The position numbers and the translations under genes were made by a program. Shown piece after piece: positions 35,125 to 47,750 of a DNA stretch of 64,000 nucleotides (position 1 is the first letter of the stretch; each line of letters starts with the position of its first letter). Origin of the DNA: Pyrus communis (lineage: Eukaryota > Streptophyta > Magnoliopsida > Rosales > Rosaceae); the NCBI RefSeq assembly GCF_963583255.1, contig NC_084815.1:14617724-14681723 (forward strand), given 5' to 3'. Under the pieces are notes generated by a model that was given only the letters and a program-made list of their open reading frames with translations, was not told where the DNA came from and did no database searches.

Positions 35125-37265
35125 TGATGTGAAATAAGATAGCACTCAAATTAAACCCTCTTTTTGACAATTGTAGTATAGATATAAGTAGGGATCGTTC
35201 TAGGCCGGGGATTAGGAGGGATTGCTAATCTAATGAAAATTGACTCAAAGATGTGAAAATATGCTTTAAAACACTTTAAATGACCTCACAAGACTCTTAC
35301 TAACTTATCTGACCAAAAACAAACTTTAAAGACTCAAACCAACTTGAAACAACCAAAAAGACTCAATTTAGACTCTAGGACTTAATTTGGACGAAAATAC
35401 ACTTGGTTTTGACTCTAAAGACTCAAAAAGACTCTTTTGGACATATTTGGAACAAATAAGAAAGGGGGTTTTGATTTTGGACGAATTTAAAAGAAAACAA
35501 GTAACTTAAAACTTTAAAACAGATTTTAGACGAATTTCAGAAAAAGTAATGGATGATGGGATAGCCAAGGGATACTTCTCCACACATGATACTTTCTAAC
35601 ATAAATTGATTTCCAGTTGTTTTTTCGATAAACCATGAACCTCAACACCCCAGATTAACCGTGACATCACTAATTAACCCTCAGATTTCCCTTAAGTTAG
35701 TGGATTGGATGACATCATACGACAACCCAAAGCATTCTTCAAAAGTCCCTTACATGACATCATAATAGAGATACGGTCAAAGATCATTACGTTCAATGGA
35801 AATCATAAGTATTGACAAAGCACTTGTAACTATGACATCATGATACGCATGCTAGGAATTTACTTAACATGATTGTGAAAACAGCCTTAACTACTTGTGA
35901 ATATAAGTTTGTGACGATTATGTGAAACACCCTTATATTCTAGCCCCAAATTCAAGCATGCAAATTAAGTAGGCCTCCCTAATAAACATACAAGAATAAG
36001 TTATCCATCAAACGGTTAAGTAAATTGCGTTCATAATTTATGAAATCACAACTGGACTTAATCAACTCATATTATAAATGTAATCATGGTTTCAAAGCAT
36101 CCCTAGGCTAAAACGAGTTTAGCCTCTCATGTTCATGACAAAACAAAGCAATATAGATTTAAACATTGAAAATAAAAGATAGATTACACCTAAAAACGTC
36201 CAACACTCCAACTTGAATGCACAAACGCCCAAGGCTTGGTCTTCCTTCTCCTCCTCCTTGCTAAGTCACGGCACAAGGTCTAGGGTGGTGTTGTGGACGA
36301 TTTTCTGGGTTTTGGATGGATTTAGGTATGTATGGTGGTGCGGCAAGGGATGATGGTGGTGTATGGAGGTTGGGATGGAGGTGTGGAAGTAGGGGAATGA
36401 TGGATGGGTGGTTTCAAGGTCACGGCAAAGGGTTGATTTCTGAAGGAATGTATGAATGTTGTGTGAATGGGTGGTGGTCTAAATGGTGCGGCAAGGGCTG
36501 TTTATATAGGCTAGTTTGGCACACTTAGTGAAGGAAAAAGATTGCCTAATCCCATTGAAAAAGGGTTAACTCAAGGCAGAAATCAAGTGGGATTTGGAAT
36601 AGGTAGTGCGGCTAGGAATTAGGGAGTTCTAGAAGGCTAGGTGCGGCACACATGTAGGGATAGGATAAGGTGTTTTAGAAACTGTGTTTAAGGCAGATTC
36701 CTAATCCTAAAGGGCCTAGGACATGTGATATAAGAGTAGGAAAAGGATTGTGATTCCTAAACCTACAAGGAATGGTGTCTTGCGGCATTGGTATGGATAA
36801 GTCTTCTAGAAACTGAAATAGGTGTTTAGATGTGTAATTGATTCCCCCTAATTAGCTAGGTTTAAGTCCCAATCTGATTTGGATAGGATAGAATAGGATA
36901 ATGTTAGAGTTAGGATAGGATAAGGTTTCTAGGATAGGATAAGATAAGGTTGGATAAGGTTGGATAAGGTTCCTTGTTTCTTGCTTCTTCCTTATCTTCA
37001 TTGGAATAGAACTTCTTCCACCAGATTTGTAGCCTTTCCTAGCTCTTCTTGTCTTCAATTTCGTCCATCCTCTTTGCTCCATGGTTAAGCTATCCAATCC
37101 ATGCCCAAAAATGCTCCAAATAGCCTCAAAATGCACTTTCTTGCTCCCTTTGCCATTAGAACCTAAAAACATACGAAAATGTCTTAAAATACTAAAACAA
37201 CTATGAATTAACAACATAAATGCACGAAAACAAGCTAAGTAAGTCGCCTAAATATGCTCCTATCA
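35125..37265 (-). repeat. 5' LTR of the nested Athila-like element
   Basis: 2,141 bp. On minus it starts TGATAGGAGCATATTTAGGC and ends CACATCA beside the PBS. It is of the same general type as the LTRs at 13.3 and 20.9 kb but clearly diverged and longer. It enters the chromovirus protease right after DSGSSHNFISL. Its partner LTR and the TSD on the other side were lost in the deletion ending at 34425. Frames inside it are not genes. Confidence 0.85.
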
Positions 37266-38535
37266 ACAAACTAATGAAGTTGTGTGAGCTACCCGAATCC
37301 AACAACACAATAACTAGGCAATTCTTGATTAACCCAAAGACCTTCATAGTCTGAATATCTTGAGGAGTCGATGTGCCAAAAACTGCACAAGCTGTGATTT
37401 CTACCTATTGGTCATCATGATCCTCACCATGGATATCTTCAATCCTATCAGTAGAGACATCTAATAACAGTAGTTGTTGAGTAGCACAAACATGCCCCCG
37501 AACCCATTTCTCTGGACAAGAATAACACAACCCCTTTTTCCTACTATCTTGAAGTTCTTCAAATGACAATTTTCTCACATTACTAGCCCTAGATGTGCTA
37601 GAAGAAGAATTATTACCAGATAACAGAGGCACATATTTTGAGGTTGTAACATTACTGAAAGAAGAAGTAGACTTTATGGAGAAATTTCGAACCTTGGTAT
37701 CTGATAGTTTGATGTCCAATTGGAAAGCCAGAGCAATTGATTCATGTACATCAGATGGGCAAAGCAATTTGACGTCATGACGTAACTTCAATTTCAGTCC
37801 TCCGATGAAACAACTTCGTAGCATGATTGAACCGATCTTCGTAGTCCGATTCGCCAATCAACAAAACTCAGAGACGTACTCTTTGAGAGAACCCAACTGC
37901 TTCAACTGAACCAGGGCTTCGGTAAAGTCTTCGAATTCAGAGGGCCCAAATTCTTTAAAGAAGATATGAAAAAAATCTTCTCATGCTAGGTGATTCTTGA
38001 TGCAGTTCCTCCATTGAAACCATTGTAAAGTTTCATTGTCCATATGAAAAGAAGCTATCTATACCTTTTGTGCATCGTCGATCGATAAATAATTGAAATA
38101 ATGCTCTGCTCGATAAACCCATGCCAAGGGATCATCGCCGTCTGAGAATCGAGGAAACTCAAGCTTGATTAAAGGCGGCCTTGGTTGAAACGACGAATGT
38201 TGACAGGAAAAACGTTGACCCATATGATCAATTGGATCCGACAAGGTTTCTTTAGAACTACCCATTAGATTTGGAGAAACGCCATAGTCCACAGGAGCAC
38301 GATGAGGACGATCAGCGCCAGAAAAATGAAATTCCAAGGCTACGAATTGAGACTCCATTGATACTATTACAGTGGACAAATTCTGCATTATTGACACAAT
38401 CATCACAATGGAAGATTGGATTTCCTGAACCAAACGTTCAAAAGCTGCTACTCGTGTATCCATGGTTTTGGCACACGTCGTTGCTCGCGACATACAAGAA
38501 GCGAAACATGGAGGTTTGTTACTGGCTAATACCAA
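37266..38535 (-). pseudogene. Chromovirus gag and start of protease
   Basis: Minus strand. The gag N-terminus (MDTRVAAFERLVQEI) precedes the gag core KLEFPRFSDGDDPLAWVYRA, then LQWFQWRNC. The frame shifts or stops between 38059 and 37857. A zinc knuckle CYSCPEKWVRGHVC sits at about 37545-37490, and the protease start VLLDSGSSHNFISL ends at the Athila insertion. This order and the knuckle form are typical of plant chromoviruses. Confidence 0.85.
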
Positions 38536-38615
38536 TAATAAAACCTCTGTTCTAACCTTCGCTTGTACATTAATATTTCTTCTGTATTATTCAACAACTT
38601 TCTTTATAAGATATC

Positions 38616-40002
38616 TGATGAGTCGATTTTATACTATATATTATTCCCTATTCTTGGTATATTTTGGTTATTATTTTGGTGAGATTTTGATGTTTTGCTA
38701 TGTAATGTAGGACATGTGAACTTATTCTGAGCATAAAATAATCAAATGGTGAAATTTTTTAGTGATTCCAATTGCAGCGGGTTCATGAATCTGTCAAGAA
38801 GGTTGTATCAAAATTTTATAATTTTATCCCAAAGAATTTGATCATGGTGAATTAATTTATGCTCAGCGTGTAGTGCTGGCAGATTGGGTTGCAGAGATTA
38901 TTTGTGACTTTTGGGCTGGAAGATTATGGGTTTTGGACTTGGGCTCTTCTTAGAACTTGAAGATGAGGTCCTAATCTTTAATTCAAGTCATTTTGGGCCT
39001 GTTTTGGAGCCCTGAATGTCTAGAAACCTGGCTATCTCTTTGATGGGCAGATTTCCTAGTCAGAATAGGAATGTAATTCCTAGTTATCCTTTTGTTATTT
39101 TATTTCCTAATTTTTAGAAAACCTTTTCTATGAGGGTTTTAATTTGGAGTAGTATAAATAATGCTTTTTAGCTATTAGGGTTTGGGACGCAACATTGAGA
39201 GAATTTAGCATTATTTTGGAGAACTTCAGATGTTTTTAGCTACAAGGTGTTTTCAATCCTTTTTCTAGTTAATATATTTTCTTTAGTTTTTATTATGATT
39301 GTTTGTAACTAGTCCTTTTGCTAGGGCGAAGTCACAAACCTTAGCATGAATATGTGATTTTATTAATTTGCTTATGAATTGATGCATGTTTGCTTTGAAT
39401 TATTAATCACCGATATTAAACTATCTAATTGTCTTAGTGATTCGCGACCATTAGGGCCTTTAGACAAATAATTTGATGCAATTTCTGTTGGAACATCACC
39501 TTGAAATTGAAGAGGGCTTCTTGTGATTAGTAATTTAAGTTCACTTAAGAAGGGCTTCACGCTCTTAAGGGTTGCATCGTTTTTCAAAGGGTTTTTGCTT
39601 GAACATCATGAGGAAAATATGCGATAGGAAAGTCTAACCTTCAAAGCATGTATGTGGAAATTCATAAGTAATTGGTAAAATTGCATAGGATTGTTAATGG
39701 TGATGGCAGAACCCTAGTGTTTAAATTGTTTTCCAAAACTGTTTTCTTTTTCTTTCTTTACTTTGTTGATCTATTTAGTTGCTTTTATTTTAAATTCATT
39801 TTTATTTTAAATTTCAAAATCAACATTTTCGAAAATTTGTTCTAAACAATTAGCTAATGATTAGTTTAAATACAAATTATTCATTCAATCCCTGTGGAAA
39901 AATGACCTTGCTTAAGCTGCTATACTACGATGACTTTGTACTCTTGCAAGTATTTTTAAGTGTTTTTATCCCTACTTTTGTAGGTGGTAAAAATCCCTAT
40001 CA
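38616..40002. mobile_element. Solo LTR nested in the chromovirus 5' LTR (TSD ATATC)
   Basis: 1,387 bp, starts TGATGAGTCGATTTTATAC, ends CCCTATCA. It is flanked by ATATC (38611-38615 and 40003-40007). The intact sister LTR at 32382 shows the uninterrupted target (GATATCTCTGCA), which proves the insertion. No internal domain is present. Orientation was not determined. Confidence 0.92.
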
Positions 40003-41033
40003 ATATCCCTGCATTTGCACAAGTGTTCAGTATTTATACCAAACTGCAAGCTAAGGCAGTTACAAGGTATTTCCCTAATTTTATCTCTAACTAACAGATT
40101 ATTATTGGCACTACCAATCAACAACTACTAACAGACGGGATACTTAGCACTAACAATCAACAATTACTAACAGCATCCTATCATTAGAAGGCTATTCTTA
40201 TTTTGTGTTTTGTCTATAAGAGACTAAGTGTCTTTTTATCATAATTTTTTTCCCTATTCTTTAGCATCACTATTGATACTCAGAAATGCTACACCAATTA
40301 TGGAGCTCTAATAATTTAAAAGTTTGCAAAAAATGTAGTTGTCTTTCTTTGCTGACCAACTGTTTGTGCTTTATGTGAAGTAATTAGTTGTCCTGGGGAG
40401 AGTGACAGAGGGAAATGACCCACGATGACGAAGATTGCAACAGATAAAAGCAACGTGACAATACTGACATCTGACTCTCCAAAGAATGAAGATCAATGTA
40501 TGTATAGCAAATCTCAAGACGTGAATGTTTTTTTGGTACAATTGTTTTTGTTTGTTACATGCTATTATTGACGTTGAAAAAATTTCTCGACTTAAAAAAA
40601 TTCGTAGATGGCGTAATTTGTATAATGTTTAGGTGACTCTAAATTTAGGCATGACTGGTGTATCTCCAGAACTACTGTTGTATAATGTTTAGTATTCTCT
40701 TGTACGATCAAGTGATTGGTGTCTTAATGCTTAAAATTGGCATTTGTATAGTTGGAGATCTTGGATGATATGTTGATTGGTGTAGGATGGTCAATGCAGG
40801 ATTACTTGAAACATGGGAAGAATGATTAGTACCCACCTCTTGCAAATGGTCATAGGCTTTTCCTTCATGACATTAAATGAGTATATGTACGTTGTGCCGT
40901 TGCAATGGGCGAGGAAGGGGATATGGTTGTAAGTTTCTGAATCCCCAAATCGCTCCATATCCATGATTTATGTATAAACAGGATAGAACCCCTCAAACTT
41001 GGCATTTATACACCTCTAGGAAAAATTAAAGAA

Positions 41034-41180
41034 GGGTAGTGCTATTCACACACCCATTTTTACCTCTCACACACCCTTGGTAGTTTTTGGCCATTGATCT
41101 TTTCAATTCATTCGATTTGATGGCCGGAATTTGAAAGGGGTGTCTGAGAAGTAAAAATGGGTGTATGGATCGCACTACCC
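41034..41180. mobile_element. Small MITE with ~28-bp TIRs in MURE intron 3
   Basis: 147 bp. The ends are GGGTAGTGCTATTCACACAC and the inverse of GGGTAGTGCGATCCATACAC. The flanks share (T/A)AAAGAA, suggesting a 7-8-bp target duplication with changes; a hAT-like origin would fit but is not shown. Confidence 0.7.
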
Positions 41181-41344
41181 CAAAAGAATTAGTATGTATT
41201 TTTGGTTTTGCAAGACGAAGAAGTGGTATTCTTTTTGAAATTCTGATAGAATGTTGGTGCAAATAACAAAGAAACTTAAAAAGGTTTTGAAAATGAAACA
41301 AGCTTGCATGTAAGCAAACAAATTATGATTACTCTAGCCACTAT

Positions 41345-41945
41345 TGTCAATGCAAATTTTCGTCGTCTTCAGTCTTGACGAAAATGCATCTGCAAAACAA
41401 TCAACACCTTTGATCAAAGACCTAAGCCTCACACACTCACGAGGTAGGGGGGTTAGGTTAACGGATCTCCGATGCCTAAGTTAGTTTCTCTGAGAGAGTA
41501 AAGTGTTTAAGGTTTTTTTAGGGTTGCAAAAGCTCTAAAAATTTGGTAGAATATGAGGTATTTATAGGGATAGGGCCAACCATAGTGTTTAATGGAGAGA
41601 TATTCTCTAAATATTCCCAAGATATTAAATAGGAAACAATATCTAGAGATAATGGTGTAATTATCCCTAATTTATTTAAATTAGGATTACCTACTTGATT
41701 GGAGTCAATCTTTAAATGGGAATGCATTAAAGATAAGATTTGGGTAATTAATCCTTATCTTTAATTCCTTGCCAAGGGCTGATGAGTTATGTGCAGTCGT
41801 ATTCAGCTGCTAAGACCTCCAGGGATGCGAGCTGCGTGTCGGAGTATCTGAGAAGCCTACCCATTTTTAAAGGGCAATCTTGTCTTTCTTGAATAAAAGT
41901 TCACGTATCGCCTCCAGAATTTTTGGGATTATTTTAGGCTCCACA
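41345..41945 (-). repeat. 3' LTR of the Tat-like element
   Basis: 601 bp with TGT...ACA ends. Aligns with 47751-48356. Confidence 0.9.
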
Positions 41946-42994
41946 AATGCCCCCACACCTACTGTGTTGCACGCAGGATAATAGGTATAGGAATTTCAAG
42001 CTGTTTAGGCTTGTAAAATTGCTTCCCAATTTGAACTTGATCTTCTTTCTTGATTTAGAGATAGACTTCTTCTAAGAAAAGGAAAACAATTGCCCCCAAT
42101 ACCTATTTAATTCTTCCTTAAGTAAAGGATTAAATAAATTTGGAGTGCGATCATTATTCCAACAAGGAAGATAAGCCAGAGGAAATTTGTATTCCTCCTC
42201 CCTTAGTGTTCTTCTTTTCTTGCCCTTGCAAAGAGTCGTTTCTCGTTGTTGTTGTTCTTCTTAGTGCTGCACCAAGGTAAAAAAAATTTTGAATTTTCTT
42301 TTTCTTGAATTTTTTTGGGAGTCTTGGGACTTGAAAAATTGGCTTGGCAGGGGCCGAGAATGTATGAGTGGCATGGCAAGGATGCCATGGGGCTGCAAAT
42401 GGTGCGGCAAGAGGATCGGCTCGGCTTGGCCGAGATGTTGGCGTCTTTAAGGCGCTGAAAGGTCAGCTCGGGCCAGGCTTAAGGGCTGCTGGGCAGGGGC
42501 CCATGCCAGTGGATGGTGAGAGGGAGAGAAATCGGCGTGGGCCAGCTCACTAGTGTCTTCGATCTAGGCCGAGAGGCCTAGGCTCGCTTTGGGACATACT
42601 AGGCATGAAAGAAAAAGAAATGAATGAGGCAAAGACCTCCCCACTCGCCGGATTGAGCGGAATGGGCTGCATGCATAGAGGCATGAGGCATTCGGGCCGC
42701 GTTGTGGTGTAGAGGAGAAGGAAAGAGGTGCGGGGCACTCGTCTCATTTTCTGTTGGTTTGGGCTGAAGGGTTATACGGGCTCGCTTGGAGCGTCTGGCA
42801 TGCGAAGGAAAAAAGGGGAGAGAAGGCGATGGCCTTCCCCCGAGTTGGGTCGAGCTGCTTGCAAAGAAATGTGAAGGTTGTGAGGCTTGGCGCAAGGGTG
42901 CTGGGCTCACGGTCCTTCTATTTCTATTTTTTATTTTCTCCTCGCGAGCTGCCTTATAAATATTTTTCCTCGTACTTTTTGCACAGATTTTGAG

Positions 42995-45265
42995 ATGTCT
43001 TCATTCGATCGTAAGAGTGACGAATATCCTCTACCCTTGTACCGTTAAGGTGGTTCTTCCGACAAAGCGGGCTATTCTAAGGTTGTGCATGTCAAGATCA
43101 ATTCCAACGAGCTATTTTAGGATTTTCTTAAGGTGTACAAGCATGCGATTCCATTAGGGGTTCGCGTTAAGCAGGTGAAGGATGAAACGGACATGAGCAT
43201 AAATGCGTCTTTTCTAGGAGGTGATATGCTCTATGAAATGCGTGCCTGCTTAGTGCTCTCCAAATGCAATTTTTACGTTGCTGGGATTCTCGAACTTTAG
43301 TAGGTTTTTTTATTTTGGCTTGACCATAAATGAGTTCTGGTACTTCTTTGAGATCGGGCACAAGGAAGGTGTGGGGCAGCTGAGGTCTCGCCAAAGGCTG
43401 CTCGATGCTTCTATAAAAGGTGATCATGAGTGGGTGAGAGATACCTTGGAGGTGAACGAACAGTGGGAGTTTGACTCTTCTCTTGAGCTGTGTGTCCCGA
43501 TTGCCTTTATCAGTGGTAAGTGAACTGCTTCATTCTTGTCTTGCTTGAATTTTTGTCCAGCTACTTCATGACTTCAATTTATTGATCGTTCTTCTCACTT
43601 TGTGTAGATTCGGAGTTTGGCTCGACTCCAAGGACTTCGGCAGATATGAAGAAAATACACATTGCCTTAGGCATTCTTGTTGAGTACCATGAGTATCGCT
43701 AGATGCTCAGTCCTCTTCATTGGGAGAAAGACATGCTGCCTCTAAATGAAGAGATAAAGTGGATAAAGGATGAGGCGTTGGCTCATCCGATCGCTGCTGT
43801 AGAGCCAGTTGCCAATGTGGGTGGAAAAAAGAAATCTTCCTCACCTGCTTATGAGCCTTCGGCGGAGAAGAAGCCAAGAACTTCTTTTGCTGCTCATGGG
43901 AGCACGTCTGCAGTTGAGAAGCTTGTCATTGATCTAATTTCCCCCAAGGTGGCGAAGAAGACCATTGAGCTTGAGCCTATAAAACCTGCTGCTCCAAAGG
44001 TGACCGCATCCATTGCTGAGAGGCTTGCTCAGTGGAAGGGTTCGGTGGTGCCCCTTATGTCCGAGTTTGTATCGAAATGTTCGTCTAGAACCAAGGCTGG
44101 TTCGGCTTCTGAGAGGCTCACCTCTATGAAGAGCAGGAAGGTGGATTATGTTGCTAAAGTGGCTCATGGGCATGTTCCTCATTCTGTCATGACTGACTTG
44201 TCTGCTGAAAAAGGGAAATCTGCTCGCACGGGTAGTTGTAAGAGATCCACTAAGTCTAAGGCTGGAGAGTTTCCTGAGGTTTGTGCGCTGCTAAAAGCTG
44301 ACCTACTTGAGGACGTCAATGCATGTGCCAAGTTTGTTGACAGTGTTGGGAAAGTTATTGTTCGCTCAGACTTCTTTGTGAAGTATACTGCCTACTCGAA
44401 GAGGTCCTCCCTAATTGCCACAATGCATAAGACTTTGATCCTGGTAGCTGAGTTTATGCATGTTGATCAGGATGCTGTCAAGTATGCTAAGGAGGTCGAA
44501 GTGGTGTTGGTGGCTCATCTATGCTCAGCTGCTGAAAAAATCGAGAAGCTCGAATCTGAACTTGTCGTTTTGAAGGGGTCTGATGTATGTATCCCCACTT
44601 CTGTGCAGCTAGAGATTGCTTATCAAGAGGTCATTGACTTGAAGATTAGGCTTAGTGGGACTCAAGCGATGTTGGAAGTTGTAGAGAAAGAAGTCAGTAA
44701 CGTTTCTCCAGTGGTCGAGAACCTTGAGTGTGTTAATTCAGAGCTACGATCTACTTGTTTTACCAAAGATGAGGAGCTTATCTTAATGCATGTTGAAGTG
44801 TCTCGTCTCAAAGAGGTTGCCAGTAAGCTTGAGTCCAAGGAAGTGGATCTACAAGGTGCGTTGTTTGCTAGTGAGAACCTGAAAAAGGAATTGGATAAGA
44901 TACAGGGTGCTCACACTGGGCTTGTTGAGGAGAATGTGCAGCTAAAGAATGGGAAAGATGGTCATGAAGTGGTACTTGCTTCTTGTCAGGTCGATTTATA
45001 CAAGCTTGGCTATGTAGACCATCTCTAAGGTAGGCTGTCGGATTATGAGTTTTCTGAGAAGGACTTCGAGACTTTTTTCATTTCTCCAGTTGATCTGCTT
45101 AATTTCTCGTTTGAGGCTGCCTTTGGTGGAGCAGCTGAGGGTCAGGCAATCCAAGCAAGGGTGGCTGAGGATGAGCTGATAGAAGCTTTGGTTACTATAA
45201 GCGGTGCAGCAACTAAAGGCATGGCAGTTGAGGAACCAGTGGTTGCACAGGCTGCCAAGAAGTAG
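42995..45265 (+). pseudogene. Antisense ORF of the Tat-like element (PF04195-like, coiled coil)
   Basis: It begins with ATG at 42995 (MSSFDRKSDEYPLPLYR) and is soon broken by stops and a frameshift near 43290. A putative intron (43516-43607, GTAAG...TGTAG) joins into DSEFGSTPRTS. The long open part (43703-45028, 441 codons) has a Lys/Ser/Pro-rich start and a Leu/Glu-rich heptad-like second half (ELVVLKGSD ... ENLKKELDKI), probably a coiled coil. After a stop at 45028 the frame continues to 45265, ending AAQAAKK-like. The N-terminal block (INEFWYFFEIGHKEG ... WVRDTLEVNEQWEF) resembles the 'putative gypsy type transposon' family PF04195. It is a transposon gene of unknown role, not a host gene. 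Confidence 0.6.
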
Positions 45266-45289
45266 TCTTTTTGCTTAGACTTAGGAATT

Positions 45290-46640
45290 TTCTTCTTTTC
45301 CTTTTTGTTTTTCTTTATTTGAACTTTGCTGGCCTTCGAGCCGGTTTATCAATTTGCTAGAAATTTAATAAACAGCTTTCCTTGGTTTGCTTTATCCTTT
45401 TGTTTCGCCATGTTTTTTACAAAACTTTATCCTAGGACGGTTGGCTGGGTGAGCTGCCTCAGTGAAGCAGTCGATCCAACGTTGTCACTTAGGTTTTAGC
45501 TTTGTCTTCAAGGTTTTACCTGCAAGAGGAAAAAGTGCGAGATTTCTAACTTATAAAACTGGCGATCAACCTTCGTAAGAAGTAGGTGAATTCGTGTAGC
45601 TACTATAGTTATGAATCTCTGCTTTGGATGGCTTCATACTTTAGCCCTCCCAGGGCGTATTGCGAAATGTTTAACATATAGGGTCAGCGACCAAACACGT
45701 ACTTCTCGTAGAAAACAAAGGAGTTCGCATGACCACTATCGTCGTCCTTTGGCTTTTGAGTGGCTTTTTAAGCCTAGGCCATCCCGAGGCGTGTTGCAAA
45801 GTTTTAACTTATAGAGCTCTCGGCCGGACTTATGCTTCTCGTTGGAAGTAGAAGAGGTCCGCGTAACTACTATAGCCATAACTCGGCTTTGTCCCAGCAA
45901 AACTTAAACTATATATCGTCGGCCGGAAGTGCTGCTTTTAAGCAAGTAGGAGAATCCGCGTAGTTATAGCAGGTGTAAGTCTCGGCTTACGGATTGCCTT
46001 AGGTTGTTAGCCATTGGGTCATTGCTCGGGCATCTTACTTACAAAAGTAGACGACCTGCATAACCACTTCAGGAGTCGTCTCTGGCTCTCGAAGGCGTTT
46101 TAGGCTTGAAGTATAGGCAGAATCGTACTTCAGAGGCCACATTCTTCTTAGCTATGACTTGATTTGCAGGTCTCTTAACTAGTATTGCAACACTTTAAAA
46201 CCAAGCCACGTTTATGAAGACTTGCATGTCGAAGACAGACCATCTTATCACGCGAGCTTTTTCATGGGTAGGGGTCCTGCACTTAGTGTCTCTTTCGGTT
46301 AGAGAACTGGGATCCCGTGGAATTAAATCCTTCAATTGGCTAAGTCTATTCCAAGGGAAGGACTATCGTGGCCAATTCTAGGAATCGTCTGGCCCAGGTA
46401 GTCGTTGTATTTAGGGGGAACTAAACAGTCATACTACCCATCCACGTCTGGATATTCCAGATCAGTTTACCCTCCCCATATTGGAGAGCTTACCCGGATG
46501 GGTGTCGGGGAATTAGTTTATCATCTCGCGTTAGAAAGCTTACTCGGATGAGTGTTGTGGAATTCGTTTACCCTCTTACACTGGAGAGCTTACGCCATGT
46601 TTGCAAGGTAGAGGGCGTCTTCTGCTTGTCACAAGGTTTG
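45290..46640. repeat. Minisatellite-rich spacer of the Tat-like element
   Basis: Imperfect units of roughly 90-130 bp with shared words (TTTAACTTATAGAG, ACTTCTCGTAGAAA/ACTTCTCGTTGGAA, GCGTAACTACTATAG) recur from about 45480 to 46200. Variants of GAGAGCTTACCCGGATG follow at 46480-46600. No gene. Confidence 0.6.
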
Positions 46641-46899
46641 TCAGCTTGTTTATGCATTTGGCCCAAGCTTGTGAATAATTCTTTCAATCTTTACTGAAAA
46701 TATAGGCTTTTATTCACTTTGCTCGTAGGTAGTAATGGCATAACAACTTATAATTCTCGGCATGTGAGGTATTGTTTGTCGAGTTGCTTGAGTCTTCGAA
46801 CTTTCTTCGTCTTGAATAGGGTTCAAGGAATGGTAGGAGGTCACACATAGTACTTTCTTAAGTTATAGGCATTCCACTACTTGTCGATTTCTTTATCGT

Positions 46900-47720
46900 T
46901 CATAGTGGTGAGGGTGTAGCTGTCCCTGCCACCTACTCGACTGATTTTGTACGAACCTTCCCAGATGGGAGCCATCTTTTTAAAGCATTCCCCTCGGGCA
47001 GTGATGAAGGCTTTTCTAAGGACTAAATCTCATGGCTGGAACTGCCGGATTTTCTAAGGACCATCTCCTTCTTGTTTTGCTCTAAATTTGGCAGTACAGT
47101 GCTGATGCTTGGCACCACGACGTTGGTAGGAATGATCACCTCAGAACTATACGTGAAGTAGAATGGAGTTTCGCCGGTTGCTCATCTTTTGGTGGTGCGG
47201 TTTGTTCATAAAACACTGAGGAGCTTATCTGGCCACTTGCCCTTTTTGTAAAGCAGTAAAAAATGGTCTTGTTGGACGCATTGGCCTACCAGTTGCCCTA
47301 CGGATACCGGGGCGTGGACATGTGCTGCTTGATGCCATATTTTTTTAAAAACTTTGCCAGATCTTTGCCCACGAACTGCGGACCATTGTTGGTGATGATG
47401 AAGTGTGGGATGCCGAAGCGAGATATGATGTTCTTCTATATGAAGCGTTCTATGTCTATCTAGGTAGTTGTAGTCATGGGTGTGGTTTCAACCCATTTTG
47501 TGAAGTAGTAAGTCGCTATAATCATCATGCCTCTACCCCCAGTGGTAGGCGGCATTGGTCTCACCAAGTCGATCTCCCATTGCATGAATGGCCAAGGGTT
47601 TATGGGTGGAGTTCACTAGCAGGTAGTGCGGGCACGGGCTTGAAGCGCTTGTAGCTGTTGCACCTGTGTACATACTCTTTGGCATCTTAATGCATGGTTG
47701 GCCGGTAATAGCCAGCGTTA
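46900..47720 (-). pseudogene. Tat-like integrase remnant
   Basis: The minus strand reads, with stops, AGYYRPTMH and then YVHRCNSYKRFKPVPALPAS (zinc-binding part). WEIDLVRPMPP and ATYYFTKWVE (first acidic site) follow, then ITNNGPQFVGKDL, where the second catalytic Asp is Asn. The third acidic site region is broken. A C-terminal part (MAPIWEG-like) follows at about 46980-46930. It is catalytically dead by at least one active-site change and several stops. Confidence 0.75.
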
Positions 47721-47750
47721 AGGGTCTTCAGGTCGTCAGGAGAGGCCTTC

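Larger units (their letters stand above)
32382..40183 (-). mobile_element. Chromovirus-type Ty3/gypsy element in MURE intron 1, with nested insertions
   Basis: Short LTRs lie at 32382-32636 (255 bp, 3' LTR on minus) and 38536-40183. The second is 256 bp once a 1,392-bp solo-LTR insertion with its TSD copy is removed. The TSD is TTAGA at 32377-32381 and 40184-40188. A Met-tRNA-like PBS (TTGGTATTAGCCAGT, minus) follows the 5' LTR and a purine tract (AAGGTGGGGTAA, minus) precedes the 3' LTR. Minus-strand order is gag, protease start, then an inserted Athila-like piece (37265-34425). After that come a protease-RT linker and the RT start, a deletion, and the HHCC zinc finger, integrase and chromodomain. 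It cannot be autonomous. Confidence 0.92.

Noticed and set aside
36316..37217. Frames within the 35.1-37.3 kb LTR
   Set aside because: They lie wholly in an LTR and have no conserved domain.
43703..45028. 441-residue ORF as a host gene
   Set aside because: It lies between two LTRs with a shared TSD, has upstream stops and a frameshift, and fits the antisense ORF layout of Tat-type elements.
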